Below the pieces are notes generated by a model. It was not told the origin of the DNA, did not search any database, and saw only the letters and a program-made list of their open reading frames with translations. From Lentilitoribacter sp. Alg239-R112 (GTDB lineage: Bacteria > Pseudomonadota > Alphaproteobacteria > Rhizobiales > Rhizobiaceae): 64,000 bases of DNA. Each line of letters starts with the position of its first letter. The stretch's first letter is position 1. Below, piece by piece: positions 8,483-17,735 of this stretch. Made by a program: the position numbers and the translations under genes. The stretch spans positions 2,108,001 through 2,172,000 of the forward strand of contig NZ_LS999833.1 of assembly GCF_900537175.1 (NCBI RefSeq), given 5' to 3'.

Positions 8483-11326
8483 TCAGAACGTCACTTTGAA
8501 TTTGGCATTAGCTGAGAAGCTTGATCGACCACTGCCGAAGCTTACTTTGCTGCCGACATTGAATGAACCACTATTGCCTAGTGCGAACTGGCCTTCAGCA
8601 CCCAAATATCCTGAGACACGATCTTCAAACCCACTGGAAACTGATTGATTGATACCAATAAGTGTTACATCAGCAGATTGACCGCTTACTGCATTTCGGG
8701 ACTGAATACCGACACGCCCTGTGAACTGACCGAAACCCATCATCTTGCTGGCTGAAAGTTCTGCTTTGGTTGTGACAATGCCAAGACTGCGTGTGCCTAC
8801 AACTGCATCCCCGTTTGAGCCTGCCTCAGTAAATCCACTAATGGATTGATGCGCATATTGCGTTTGCAAAGATGGTGTTAAATCCCAACCATTGACCTGC
8901 CCCAATTGTCTAGAAATCCTGATCTCAGGGCTTATCCAGAAGCTAGAATATTTTGATGTAGACCAGGCTTCACCCAAATGCTGACCCAGATCATTAGTTG
9001 CCAGATTGTCATTTACAAATCTACGATCACTATGGCTGTTGTAACCAGTGCTTAGCCCCACATTGACATCAAGCATGCCTGCGTTAAATGCGCTATTGGC
9101 ATGAACGAAGAAACCATTGCTGGAATTATCAAAGGATTCACTCCAGCGGCTAGAGGCGCTTGAACTATTGCGGAGATAACCAGCCATTGCATTAAACACA
9201 AAGCCATTCCCAAGCTCAAACTGGTTACCAAACGCAAATCCGCCAGCAAATGTATTGCGGTCAAGTGTCGCTGCATTTCCATCGAAACTTGAGAAGCCGC
9301 CAAAGCCAGCAATCCACGGTGCTGTTTGATCAGCTTTAAGTGCGGCCAGATCAGAGATCAGACCAGCACTTTCCCCCAGCTGATCAAACGCCACAGCCAA
9401 AACTGTCGGATCATAGGTTGCAAACTGATCCGTGACTGCATTGTAAAACCCTGCTACGGGACCAGAAACTACGGGCGCACTTGTCTCATCTAGCGTCCAA
9501 ATAACGGAATGAGATGGACCTGTTGTAATGTTAACTGTTGTTGCCGAACCGTAAGAAATATGGCCACCTAGGTAAGACGGTGCAAGCAAATTGAGAATAT
9601 TGGTGTTATTATCGATTAAAATAGCGTAGATAATTGCCGGATTGGTCGACTTAGACATATTGATAATCTTACCGGAATTTGTAGTGTTGGATCCACTGAC
9701 GCCGTCTGCCCATATACCTACATGGGCAGATAATATATTATCTTCGCCGTCATACCCAGTGATGATCTCACCATGATTAAGGATCGTGGCATTTCCTGGC
9801 GCAAAGTCTTCAATATTTATACCAAATCCATTGGACAATATTCTGCCATTATTTGTAATTGTCGCCAAATCTGTATCTACATAAACGCCGGTATCCTCAG
9901 CCACTAAAGTGCCGTTATTAATTACAATGGCATTATCAGCGTTAAACTCTAATTCAATTGCTCTTCCATCAGATGAAATTATACCGGAATTAGTAATTCT
10001 AGTATTCATTGCATCGGACAAAATGCCCACTCCGACTGTGTTAATCTCGCCATCATTCAAAACAGAAGAATTGATAGCGCCTGTAAGCAAGTTGATTCCA
10101 ACTCCGCCGCTTTCAATATTCCCATAATTGTGAATAATTGCTCGCGCGCCTTCCACAAACACACCATTGGTAGTGCCTTGAATGGTTCCATAGTTATTGA
10201 CGACAAAATCGCTTGCAGTTGAGCTCGAACTTACACCCCGTCCTGCGGTTCCATTGATCGACCCATGATTAGCTAATGTGGTATCCTCACTATTAACAAA
10301 AAAACCGATATTTACTGCAGTTAACGAGCCATGATTGTTGAATTCAAAATTTGCTGCTGCCGTTGAGGTAGCAACACCGTAATCAAACCCGTTTATCGTA
10401 CCAAAATTGTTTAGAAGGGAATCAGAGCCGCCATGAGTTATGCCATTTGCGGTACTGCTCAAAATTTCGGCGCCGTTGTAGTTACTTACTGTAACGTTAG
10501 ATGTACCATCATTGACTGATATTCCATTATCATCACCAGTAATGGAGCTATAATTTTCTATCGAAATATTAGAACCAGTCGTAATTTCAATTGCATGAGA
10601 ATTCATGCTTTCTATCAAACCATTATTTCGAACAACTGCGTCTCCACTATCAATGACAACACCTTCTAGAGTATTGCCAGTAATAGTTCCAAAGTTTTCA
10701 AGTCGTGACCCGCCATCTCCAGAGAGGTAAACACCCCTATCGTCACCAGTTATAGAAGCGTTAGCATAGTTATAAATTATGGTATCAATTGCATCGGTAT
10801 CAACAGCAATACCATCGTTTGCTAGACCCTCAATTTGTCCATAATTACGGACAACCACTGACGTCGAATTACCGGCAATCCGGAGACCGTTGTTATCACC
10901 TGTTATGCTCGCGCCGTTGTTGTTTAAGATTGAGAAGTCAATCATATTAACAACAACACCATTATCTCCACCAGTGATCGAATTATTATTGGTTAAAGAA
11001 CCGCCGCTCCCCGCTGTTGCATGTACACCATAGACAAAACCACCCAATGACCCATTATTGACAATTACATTGTTGCTGCCAACAGCATCAACAGCGTCGT
11101 CGGCAGTAGTGGCGATTGAACCACTTGGGGTAATTGTCAGAGTGTCAGCGCCATCTATGGTGTTCCCGTTATTCGTTGTGGTTACAGCTGTAGATACGAC
11201 AAAATCATCAGCCATGGCGGAGGAGGTCAAAACGCCAGTGGCAGCCAATACATAGAAAGGCACGCTAGCGAGGAGAGCCTTTTTTAGTTTTAATATGCTA
11301 AACGACGGATTTTTACTGCAATTCAT
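8483..11326 (-). CDS. Autotransporter (type V secretion) with long repetitive passenger
   Basis: 947 residues from the ATG at 11326, preceded by AAGGTG; a start at 11359 lacks this. An extended signal peptide (KKALLASVPFYVLAATGVL...AMADD) leads into a passenger of about 600 residues built from degenerate repeats of the NNGSI.G...GV type, predicted to fold as a beta-helix. The C-terminal 280 residues (from APWIAGFGGFSSF) form the outer-membrane beta-barrel and end in FKVTF, the terminal Phe recognised by the Bam machinery. The barrel is unlike those of the other two autotransporters here. Probably a surface adhesin or haemagglutinin-like protein. Operator site 4 lies 60 bp upstream. Confidence 0.85.
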   Translation of the reverse strand: MNCSKNPSFSILKLKKALLASVPFYVLAATGVLTSSAMADDFVVSTAVTTTNNGNTIDGADTLTITPSGSIATTADDAVDAVGSNNVIVNNGSLGGFVYGVHATAGSGGSLTNNNSITGGDNGVVVNMIDFSILNNNGASITGDNNGLRIAGNSTSVVVRNYGQIEGLANDGIAVDTDAIDTIIYNYANASITGDDRGVYLSGDGGSRLENFGTITGNTLEGVVIDSGDAVVRNNGLIESMNSHAIEITTGSNISIENYSSITGDDNGISVNDGTSNVTVSNYNGAEILSSTANGITHGGSDSLLNNFGTINGFDYGVATSTAAANFEFNNHGSLTAVNIGFFVNSEDTTLANHGSINGTAGRGVSSSSTASDFVVNNYGTIQGTTNGVFVEGARAIIHNYGNIESGGVGINLLTGAINSSVLNDGEINTVGVGILSDAMNTRITNSGIISSDGRAIELEFNADNAIVINNGTLVAEDTGVYVDTDLATITNNGRILSNGFGINIEDFAPGNATILNHGEIITGYDGEDNILSAHVGIWADGVSGSNTTNSGKIINMSKSTNPAIIYAILIDNNTNILNLLAPSYLGGHISYGSATTVNITTGPSHSVIWTLDETSAPVVSGPVAGFYNAVTDQFATYDPTVLAVAFDQLGESAGLISDLAALKADQTAPWIAGFGGFSSFDGNAATLDRNTFAGGFAFGNQFELGNGFVFNAMAGYLRNSSSASSRWSESFDNSSNGFFVHANSAFNAGMLDVNVGLSTGYNSHSDRRFVNDNLATNDLGQHLGEAWSTSKYSSFWISPEIRISRQLGQVNGWDLTPSLQTQYAHQSISGFTEAGSNGDAVVGTRSLGIVTTKAELSASKMMGFGQFTGRVGIQSRNAVSGQSADVTLIGINQSVSSGFEDRVSGYLGAEGQFALGNSGSFNVGSKVSFGSGRSSFSANAKFKVTF

Positions 11327-11385
11327 TGGGCTACACCTTAGGGTTATATCTGGCCTCAATGGATATAAAGTCGCGAAGATCTTCG

Positions 11386-11404
11386 CATCGCCCGTTTAAG
11401 TTAT
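11386..11404 (-). promoter_or_regulatory. Island operator motif, site 4
   Basis: In gene orientation it reads ATAACTTAAACGGGCGATG, ending 60 bp upstream of the autotransporter start at 11326. The 464-bp divergent region 11327-11790 holds this site, site 5 and no convincing gene. Confidence 0.6.
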
Positions 11405-11709
11405 AGAATAAAGAAATTGCCGATTATAGCTAAACCAGACAAAGCACCTTTTGAGCGCAAGAAATGTTTTTTGCATCTCATCGTCATTGAGCACGGCCAT
11501 TGGCCAGAGCCCTAGGCGGGATGGGTTCAAAACAAGAGAAATCGAAATAGGATTGATTACTATGTTATGATGAAGATGCTCCCACGTCGATAATGAATGG
11601 TGTGTTTCCAGCAATACTGTTCAATAGGGAGGTCAAGCACGGCAATCACTCGTTGCCATTAACCTCATGGTGTTCAACATCCTATATTATAACTAGAAAA
11701 ATATATTTC

Positions 11710-11728
11710 ATCACTCAAATAGGTGATG
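11710..11728 (+). promoter_or_regulatory. Island operator motif, site 5 (most symmetric)
   Basis: Reads ATCACTCAAATAGGTGATG, 62 bp upstream of the GTG at 11791. Its halves ATCAC and GTGAT are perfect complements, so this copy shows the dyad symmetry best. Confidence 0.65.
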
Positions 11729-11790
11729 GATTACAGGAAATTGCATTTTAGTATTAAACTTGGTTTTATGGTCTGAAGAAAGGATCGATT

Positions 11791-12924
11791 GTGCAAGAAT
11801 TGTTACTACCAGCTGTCGATACATTCTATGACTGTGTTGAACATGAGTTTGATTATCAGCGCGCTGTTGAAACGCTCAGCCGCGCAGCAGATGATACAGG
11901 ATTTGTTTTCTCCGAAAACTGGCCCCTGTGTGGCAACAGGCCACCTCTTGGATCTCATAACATCCCACAGGATTGCCTAGATGTTTTAGTCGATGGCGGA
12001 TTAGATCTTCAGTCACATGATGCATTCCAAAAATTTATGTTGATACCAGAACAGACACCAACTCTCCTTAGATCGCACATGTCCATTGAAGATCATTATG
12101 AAACCCGCCTTCATCAGGAAGCTGCCAAACCCTGGGGCATGCATTGCGAAGGTGTGACCATACTGAATAAATCAACCGAAAATAGTCTAGCCTGCTGGTT
12201 TGTAAGATATCCCGGACAATCCGAAGTCGTGGATGAGTTGTCATTCCAGATAGCATTTCTTAGCAAACAGCTCAGTCGGGCGATAGCTCTTCAAAATAAA
12301 ATAGATCAGCTCAATGAAGCCTTGCGTGTTTCGAACAATGTCCTTGATCTAATCAACTTCGGACTCGTTTTATATGGAAAGAAAGAAGCTCCGGTATATA
12401 TTAACAGAGCAGCAAGAGAGATATTTGATGCAGACGATGGTATCGGGCTTGGTAAAAGCAACTTAATAATATCTGATCGCAATGCCAATAAAAAATTGGA
12501 TACATTGTCAAGCATGATCCGAAACGGCTATAGCCACTTCAGTGCTCGTTCTGGGCAAGCTATTCTTGCCCATCGCCCATCGGGAAAAAGAGCCTATAGC
12601 CTGATAGCTATTCCTCTAGCAAAGTACAAAAAGTTCGGTATGGACAATGTAAATATGGTGGTAATGATATTTGATCCGTATTCCAAGAGCAACTCAACAG
12701 TAAACTTGTTCGCTTCATCTTATGGGTTAACGTCTGCTGAATCCATGTTGGCGATAGAACTCGCCCATGGCATTAGTTTAGACGAGTTCACGGCCAAAAA
12801 GGGTATCAGCACAAACACAGCCCGGACCCAATTGAAATCTATATTTGCAAAAACAGAAACATCTCGCCAGCACGAACTTGTGAGCGTTTTGCTTAGATCC
12901 ATCGCAAATATGAATTTGGAGTAA
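11791..12924 (+). CDS. LuxR-type HTH regulator, subfamily A (copy 2)
   Basis: 377 residues from a GTG at 11791 with AAAGGA six bases upstream; the N-terminus MQELLLPAVDTFYDC aligns with the paralogues. It carries the A-type signatures AKPWGMHCEGV and LACWFVR, the PAS-like middle beginning near LDLINFGLVLY, and the LuxR-type HTH at about 313-377 (LTSAESMLAIELAHG, STNTARTQLKSIFAKTETSRQ). It is divergent from the autotransporter at 11326, and site 5 lies upstream. The small gene at 12985 follows 60 bp downstream and may be cotranscribed. Unlike the other two modules, no B-type regulator precedes it. Confidence 0.78.
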   Translation: MQELLLPAVDTFYDCVEHEFDYQRAVETLSRAADDTGFVFSENWPLCGNRPPLGSHNIPQDCLDVLVDGGLDLQSHDAFQKFMLIPEQTPTLLRSHMSIEDHYETRLHQEAAKPWGMHCEGVTILNKSTENSLACWFVRYPGQSEVVDELSFQIAFLSKQLSRAIALQNKIDQLNEALRVSNNVLDLINFGLVLYGKKEAPVYINRAAREIFDADDGIGLGKSNLIISDRNANKKLDTLSSMIRNGYSHFSARSGQAILAHRPSGKRAYSLIAIPLAKYKKFGMDNVNMVVMIFDPYSKSNSTVNLFASSYGLTSAESMLAIELAHGISLDEFTAKKGISTNTARTQLKSIFAKTETSRQHELVSVLLRSIANMNLE

Positions 12925-12984
12925 TATGTATTCGGTCATCAGGTCATTGGATATTATATCCTATGTGACATTGGAGTGAAGCTC

Positions 12985-13473
12985 ATGCATAAAATTACAA
13001 AACTCATAATTGCTGCGATCTTAGTCCCTTCGGTATTTTATGGCGTCTTGTTTTATCTGAGTATGACTTCCTACAACATTTTAATATTTGGGAATGAAAA
13101 AGAAATACACCAAAAAAACTTTGCTAAAGTGATAGAAACTGCCTCGAAGAAAAATGGATATGTAAGCGAATTTTTATCCAGCCAAACACTTGGAAAAATG
13201 CTTGAACAACATCCTGATTGTTGCAAGGTCTGTCTGGCCGATTTATTCCCACACCCCTTCCTTACCGAAAGTTACAACTGGGTGGAGGATAAGAGAACAA
13301 TCCTAAAAAGCGATGCCAAGCCATATCTCTTCGCACATTTGGCATTATGGATTACGTTGCGTTCAATCGTCGGCGAGCAAAACTACTACTATGTAATAAA
13401 CATCCCCACAAAAGGCATTTACGATTATAGTGTTCTTTGCAACGCTAACTCCAAATGTTTAGAAGCAACGTAG
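12985..13473 (+). CDS. Hypothetical membrane-anchored or secreted protein
   Basis: 162 residues from the ATG at 12985, which has GGAG eight bases upstream; a GTG at 12976 would add three residues and overlaps that Shine-Dalgarno. One N-terminal hydrophobic segment (LIIAAILVPSVFYGVLFYLS) is either a signal anchor or a signal peptide. The rest is soluble, with a cysteine-rich HPDCCKVCLADLF in the middle and two more cysteines near the C-terminus. Located between the A-type regulator and the convergent autotransporter. No family recognised. Confidence 0.5.
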   Translation: MHKITKLIIAAILVPSVFYGVLFYLSMTSYNILIFGNEKEIHQKNFAKVIETASKKNGYVSEFLSSQTLGKMLEQHPDCCKVCLADLFPHPFLTESYNWVEDKRTILKSDAKPYLFAHLALWITLRSIVGEQNYYYVINIPTKGIYDYSVLCNANSKCLEAT

Positions 13474-13540
13474 TTTAATGTGCAAATAATTCAGAATTTC
13501 AGAACTTGTTAGTTAGGGTTGACGCCAGCTAATTGCCCTT

Positions 13541-13571
13541 TAAAAAAAGGGAGAGCAATAGATACTCTCCC
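13541..13571 (-). terminator. Rho-independent terminator of the autotransporter at 13596-15605
   Basis: Minus-strand stem GGGAGAG / CTCTCCC with a nine-base loop, followed by a run of seven T. The autotransporter at 24277 has an equivalent hairpin at 24217-24250, so the duplicated segment includes the 3' untranslated region. Confidence 0.75.
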
Positions 13572-13595
13572 TCTTAGGTGCTGAATTATATCGAT

Positions 13596-15605
13596 TTAGA
13601 ACTTAACAGCGAAGCCGATCTTACCGCCAATTTGGGCTGTACTGCCTGTGTCATAAGACGCCTCAAGTCGGCCAAAGACTGAACTGTTTTCACTCATGGC
13701 TGTGTTGAACTTTGCACCAACGAATCCACGTGCAACAGAGTTGCTGTTGGCTGCCTTAAAGGTTGTCGTAGCACCGAGGAAAGTTGCAGTTGCATTGTTG
13801 CCCCCAAACCCGACAGAACCCTCAAGACCCAAATAGGGCTGGATTTTGGTTACATGTTCAGACCCTGAACCAATTTCCTTTTGCCAGGCAAGTTCACCAC
13901 GTGCATTAAGTTGATGGATATTGCGAGACGCAACAGTTAGATTGCCCGCAGAACCTGTTTCGCTATAACCACCCAGATAAAGACCAGAATAGCCAACAGA
14001 CGCAGAAGCCAGCATTTGCTGTTCACCCAAAGTGATATCTTTCTCATAGCCAAGTGTTGGTGCAAAGAAGAAGCCATTATATTTTGCGGTAGCAGTTGCC
14101 ATACCAACAATGCGTTTTGAATCGAAATTCATCCAACCCGCAAGCAGATCAAGAGTGATTGCCCCCTCACCCATCTGACGCTTGCCATAGATACCACCAT
14201 AAAAACTGTTCGTATCTGTTTCCTGACCGTTTTTAACATCAACCCGGATACGACCTACACCGGCACCGCCATAGACACCATAAAGATCGCCGTTTTCATC
14301 AAACCAGTCTGCCCCCACAAGACCACCGCCAGCAACATGTGTTGTGGTTGCAAAAGACGATGATGCTTTTGTACGTGACGCAGTTCCCCAACCGCTCACC
14401 CAATAGGTTCCTGTTTTGCCAACAACATTATCTTCGGTGCCATACCCAAAGCCGGTTGATGTTCCGCCAAAAGAAGCTGCATCAATCCGTGTTTGTGCCC
14501 CGTTGCCAATGCTACTAGTAACACCCAACAAAACATCACCCATCACACTTTGAGTGGATACGTCAGCTTGGGCGCGGGTTCCTGCATCAGAATAATTCAC
14601 AGGAGACCCAAAATTGGTAGTGCCCGGCTCGTTGTTACCTAAACTAACAATCGTGCTTAGACCAGCGCCAAAATTGACGGTGTCGGCGGCGCCAACCAGA
14701 TAGAACCCTCCAATCAAGATTGAGCCCGGTTCAAGATTAATTGTATCTGCCTCTGCACCACTTAAGATAATAGAATAACCAGAGCTTCCGTCGATCGTAC
14801 CAGAGTTAGTTATTGTCGATGCACCAGCGCCACCGCTGATATTGATGCCCTGAGTTCCACCTGTAATTGTGCCACTATTATTGAGATTAGCGAGTGAAAT
14901 AGCATCAACACCGTAAGCGCCGCCGGTAATTGATCCGGTATTAATCAGATTTGTAATTGTCGCACCGTTGCCTTCAATACCATCCCCACCACCTCCTGAG
15001 ATCGTGCCATGGTTTATTAAGTTAGCTACTGTGACGGTCGCTCGAATACCATGCAAACCACCTTGGATCGTACCACTATTACTAAAATCGACAATATCAA
15101 GGACGCTAATGCCATCGAGTCCGCCGTCGATCATACCGCTATTACTAAGATTGGTTATTTCGCTGGCAGAGATACCGCGGGAACTGCCACTGATTACACC
15201 GCTGTTAATTAGGTTGGTTATGTCAGTGCCACTCACACCATTTGTATTAGTTCCAGTAATGGATCCTGAATTTGAGAGTGTAAGCGTCGATGCAAGAGAA
15301 CGGATCCCAGACTGATTACCGGTAATACTGCCCGCATTTATGACATGAATTGTCGTACCATCAACGGCATCAACTACACCACTCATAGTGGTTTCATTAA
15401 CTTCTCCACCCTTCTCAACCGTGAGAGTTTCACCATCGGCGAGCGAAACAGTTGTGAGTACAGCTGTGCCAGATGAAACTGTCACATCCGCATTCGCAGT
15501 TGGTGATGAAAACGTCAAGACAACCGCCGCCAGAGAAGGAGCAACCAATGCGGTGTATGACTTTAAACGCGATATCATTCGATCGCGGGTCGTAGTATAG
15601 TTCAA
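13596..15605 (-). CDS. Autotransporter with barrel near-identical to that at 24277
   Basis: 669 residues from a TTG at 15605. This start has GAGGG eight bases upstream and gives an N-terminus that aligns with the paralogue at 24277 (TALVAPSLAAVVLTFSS versus TALAAPSLVAASLMFSS); an ATG at 15578 lacks a Shine-Dalgarno. The signal peptide is followed by a passenger of about 300 residues of LINSGTI.G...GI-type repeats, likely a beta-helix. The linker begins at ADVSTQSVMGDVL, and the C-terminal barrel ends in KIGFAVKF. From the linker on it is almost identical to the paralogue. Predicted surface-exposed adhesin-like protein. Confidence 0.82.
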   Translation of the reverse strand: MNYTTTRDRMISRLKSYTALVAPSLAAVVLTFSSPTANADVTVSSGTAVLTTVSLADGETLTVEKGGEVNETTMSGVVDAVDGTTIHVINAGSITGNQSGIRSLASTLTLSNSGSITGTNTNGVSGTDITNLINSGVISGSSRGISASEITNLSNSGMIDGGLDGISVLDIVDFSNSGTIQGGLHGIRATVTVANLINHGTISGGGGDGIEGNGATITNLINTGSITGGAYGVDAISLANLNNSGTITGGTQGINISGGAGASTITNSGTIDGSSGYSIILSGAEADTINLEPGSILIGGFYLVGAADTVNFGAGLSTIVSLGNNEPGTTNFGSPVNYSDAGTRAQADVSTQSVMGDVLLGVTSSIGNGAQTRIDAASFGGTSTGFGYGTEDNVVGKTGTYWVSGWGTASRTKASSSFATTTHVAGGGLVGADWFDENGDLYGVYGGAGVGRIRVDVKNGQETDTNSFYGGIYGKRQMGEGAITLDLLAGWMNFDSKRIVGMATATAKYNGFFFAPTLGYEKDITLGEQQMLASASVGYSGLYLGGYSETGSAGNLTVASRNIHQLNARGELAWQKEIGSGSEHVTKIQPYLGLEGSVGFGGNNATATFLGATTTFKAANSNSVARGFVGAKFNTAMSENSSVFGRLEASYDTGSTAQIGGKIGFAVKF

Positions 15606-15770
15606 AATTAAATCCCTCGAAAATATTGTAATCAAAGCAACATGTGTAGTTAGCAAAACAGGTTCGCCAACTACTGATCGCCCTTGCCAAACGCAACTCC
15701 GATGCCCTCACACGAGTCGCACCTGAGAATGAAAAATTCTCACAAATAATATCAATTTCGGTTTTTTTGG

Positions 15771-15789
15771 CATCATCCGTTTGGGTTAT
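15771..15789 (-). promoter_or_regulatory. Island operator motif, site 6
   Basis: In gene orientation it reads ATAACCCAAACGGATGATG, about 165 bp upstream of the TTG at 15605. The 398-bp stretch 15606-16003 also holds an 18-bp near-palindrome at 15839-15856 and no convincing gene. Confidence 0.6.
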
Positions 15790-16003
15790 TGAACGAGGTT
15801 TTCCAAGCATAGGGATGATTAACTATTACGCGAGTTTGCATCGGTAATTATTGATGTTAACGCACAAAATCCAATACAACACCTTGCTCGCAAATGTGGG
15901 CCATGCGAGAATTTGAATTAGTGCTCGGTAGGGATGATGAATATGTTTTTGGTAAAAGTTACTTCGTTGAACAATCATCTGAATCGCTGAAATAGCTTGC
16001 GTA

Positions 16004-16528
16004 CTATTCCCTGAACTTTTTGTATAATCCGATAGGTATCGACATCGTCAGTGCACTTAAAAGCACCGTCACACTGACTATAATTCCTTCCACTACGGTC
16101 ATCAGGTAAGTTGGCACGAAGTTATGGATCTCGGCCTCCGACACACTTAGTGCTACAAGCACACCTATCTTCGCAACCGCTCCGGCATAAAGGTCAGGCA
16201 ATATCAGCACAAGAATCGACTTATCGGCTAGAAAATATGCGAGCGTCCATATCAGCGCCACAAAAATCTTAAATACATAAGCAAAATAGAGCAAGCGCTT
16301 TAAAAAAGGCCTGCTATCTAAATAGTAGATAAAATAGCTAGTACTCGTAAGAAATGCGTAAAACAATATGAGCGTTAGGATACCCGCAAGTAATGCCAAA
16401 ACATCATGAGTGCCAATCACTAAAACAAAACTCGGCATGGCGCAGACGACGACCAACATTCCCCACTTAACCAAATTGTATTCAAAGTCACTCATATGCA
16501 AAACTTGAAACGACTGACGGTACGACAA
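16004..16528 (-). CDS. Multi-pass membrane protein with LLPDLYAG-like motif (paralogue of 5202-5819)
   Basis: 174 residues from a TTG at 16528, or 163 from the ATG at 16495; neither has a good Shine-Dalgarno. Four TM segments are evident. ILPDLYAGAVA, CAMPSFVL in TM1 and the C-terminal TM (GIIVSVTVLLSALTMSIPIGL) match the protein at 5202-5819. No clean operator copy is upstream; only a loosely spaced ATAACC...AGATG arrangement occurs near 16583-16610. Function unknown. Confidence 0.55.
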   Translation of the reverse strand: MSYRQSFQVLHMSDFEYNLVKWGMLVVVCAMPSFVLVIGTHDVLALLAGILTLILFYAFLTSTSYFIYYLDSRPFLKRLLYFAYVFKIFVALIWTLAYFLADKSILVLILPDLYAGAVAKIGVLVALSVSEAEIHNFVPTYLMTVVEGIIVSVTVLLSALTMSIPIGLYKKFRE

Positions 16529-16658
16529 TCGAAATCCGCTAGAAAATTATCTGGATGGGTAAGTGGGGCTTCAGTGATACAACATCTAGGCGCGCATATG
16601 GCTGGTTATGTCACCTCACTAGAAATATTCTAGATGCCTCTTCGTAAGGATTGTAGTG

Positions 16659-17438
16659 CTAAAAATGCACATTCAGACCAACTCTGACCACATGGCTGGA
16701 TCTGAAATCAAAGTTCACATTACCTGTACCGCCAGCACCTGGTGTAGGTATCGTTACATTCAAATCCTTTGTAAGGTCTGAATAAAGATATTCCAATTTA
16801 AGACTGATCTTTTCATTCATCGCAGATTCAATTCCACCTCCAATGGTATAACCAGTCAGCCAACCTGAATCCGTAACAAATGGGTCTCCTGTTTGACCAC
16901 TGGCAGATGCACTAGCCCGAGCCGCGGATAAGCCAGCTGTTATATATAATAAGTTACGTTCTTCTTCCCCAGTAATAAAACCCAGTCTACCGCGCAATGT
17001 TGCAAACGCATCCATTTTTGTACGATAGCTTGCCCCATCATCTAATGCCGCGCCCGCAGCGACATCAAATGTTTCAGATACGTTGAAATCCATTAACCCA
17101 ATATCGCCCTCAATACCCAACAGCAGATCACTGTTCTCACCCCTGAAGTTTTTACCAAGAGTCAGGCCTAAGATTGCGCTATTCATTGAATGTGAGGTAT
17201 TAAAATTGGGGGCATCAAAATCGGTAGACATGGTAAGATCGCCTTGGATATATCCAGCATTTAATCCTCCATAGAATCGATTCCAGTCAAACCCAAGATG
17301 ATCAACTGGCTCCTCAAATACAGGAACGGGATCCGGCTCTTTTAAATAAAGGTCTGCAGCATTTGCAGTCATGGAGGTTATTAGAAAACTAACTATAACC
17401 ATGCTAGTTGCCGGAATTTGTTTTGAATGAATGCGCAT
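16659..17438 (-). CDS. Omp25/Omp31-like outer-membrane beta-barrel protein
   Basis: 259 residues. The signal peptide (MVIVSFLITSMTANAAD) is followed by a Pro-rich linker (EPDPVPVFEEPVDH) and an eight-stranded barrel starting at WNRFYGGLNAGYIQGD, the usual opening of Hyphomicrobiales Omp25/31 proteins. Typical elements include GLTLGKNFRG, LRGRLGFIT, KISLKLEYLYSDL and a C-terminal strand HVVRVGLNVHF ending in Phe. Likely a structural or host-interaction porin-like protein of the outer membrane. Operator site 7 lies 73 bp upstream. A short fossil with similarity to its LKLEYLYS region occurs near 28645. Confidence 0.85.
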   Translation of the reverse strand: MRIHSKQIPATSMVIVSFLITSMTANAADLYLKEPDPVPVFEEPVDHLGFDWNRFYGGLNAGYIQGDLTMSTDFDAPNFNTSHSMNSAILGLTLGKNFRGENSDLLLGIEGDIGLMDFNVSETFDVAAGAALDDGASYRTKMDAFATLRGRLGFITGEEERNLLYITAGLSAARASASASGQTGDPFVTDSGWLTGYTIGGGIESAMNEKISLKLEYLYSDLTKDLNVTIPTPGAGGTGNVNFDFRSSHVVRVGLNVHF

Positions 17439-17511
17439 CTAAAATCCTAACTGCATATTACATATTCAATTTCTAATCCAGATAAGTAATATTTAGAGTT
17501 AGAGCTCCGCA

Positions 17512-17530
17512 CATCATCCATATTGGTTAA
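17512..17530 (-). promoter_or_regulatory. Island operator motif, site 7
   Basis: In gene orientation it reads TTAACCAATATGGATGATG, 73 bp upstream of the barrel gene starting at 17438. Confidence 0.55.
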
Positions 17531-17680
17531 ACCAGAAAATATAATCGTTGAAAATCCCTTATCTTCCCAAGTTCATTTAACCTCGAAAACAACTAAGATA
17601 ATCTCATAGTCTCCTTGAATGACCAGCCTGCAGGCTTACTTCTCGAGTTACCTATTAACGAAACAAATTGATGAAGTGCA

Positions 17681-17711
17681 GAAGCGGCAAATTTACTAAA
17701 TTTACCGCTTC
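17681..17711 (-). terminator. Long inverted repeat after the RTX gene
   Basis: GAAGCGGYAAATTT is repeated inversely around a three-base loop, 24 bp after the stop of the gene at 17736. It forms a 14-bp stem with one G-T pair. No T-run follows on the minus strand, so it may act as an RNA-stabilising 3' hairpin rather than a classical terminator. Confidence 0.5.
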
Positions 17712-17735
17712 CATTTCATGTTTCCAGCACTAGGA

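Noticed and set aside
8483..11326. Repetitive DNA in autotransporter passengers as a CRISPR array or tandem repeat
   Set aside because: Repeats are degenerate at DNA level, unevenly spaced and in frame within a coding region; they encode beta-helix rungs.
11396..11614. Small minus-strand reading frame between the first autotransporter and the regulator at 11791
   Set aside because: It overlaps operator site 4, has no Shine-Dalgarno and no homology that I can support; a distant likeness to the regulators' N-terminus was too weak.
16583..16610. Operator-like ATAACC...AGATG before the gene at 16004
   Set aside because: The halves are separated by the wrong distance and the centre does not match.
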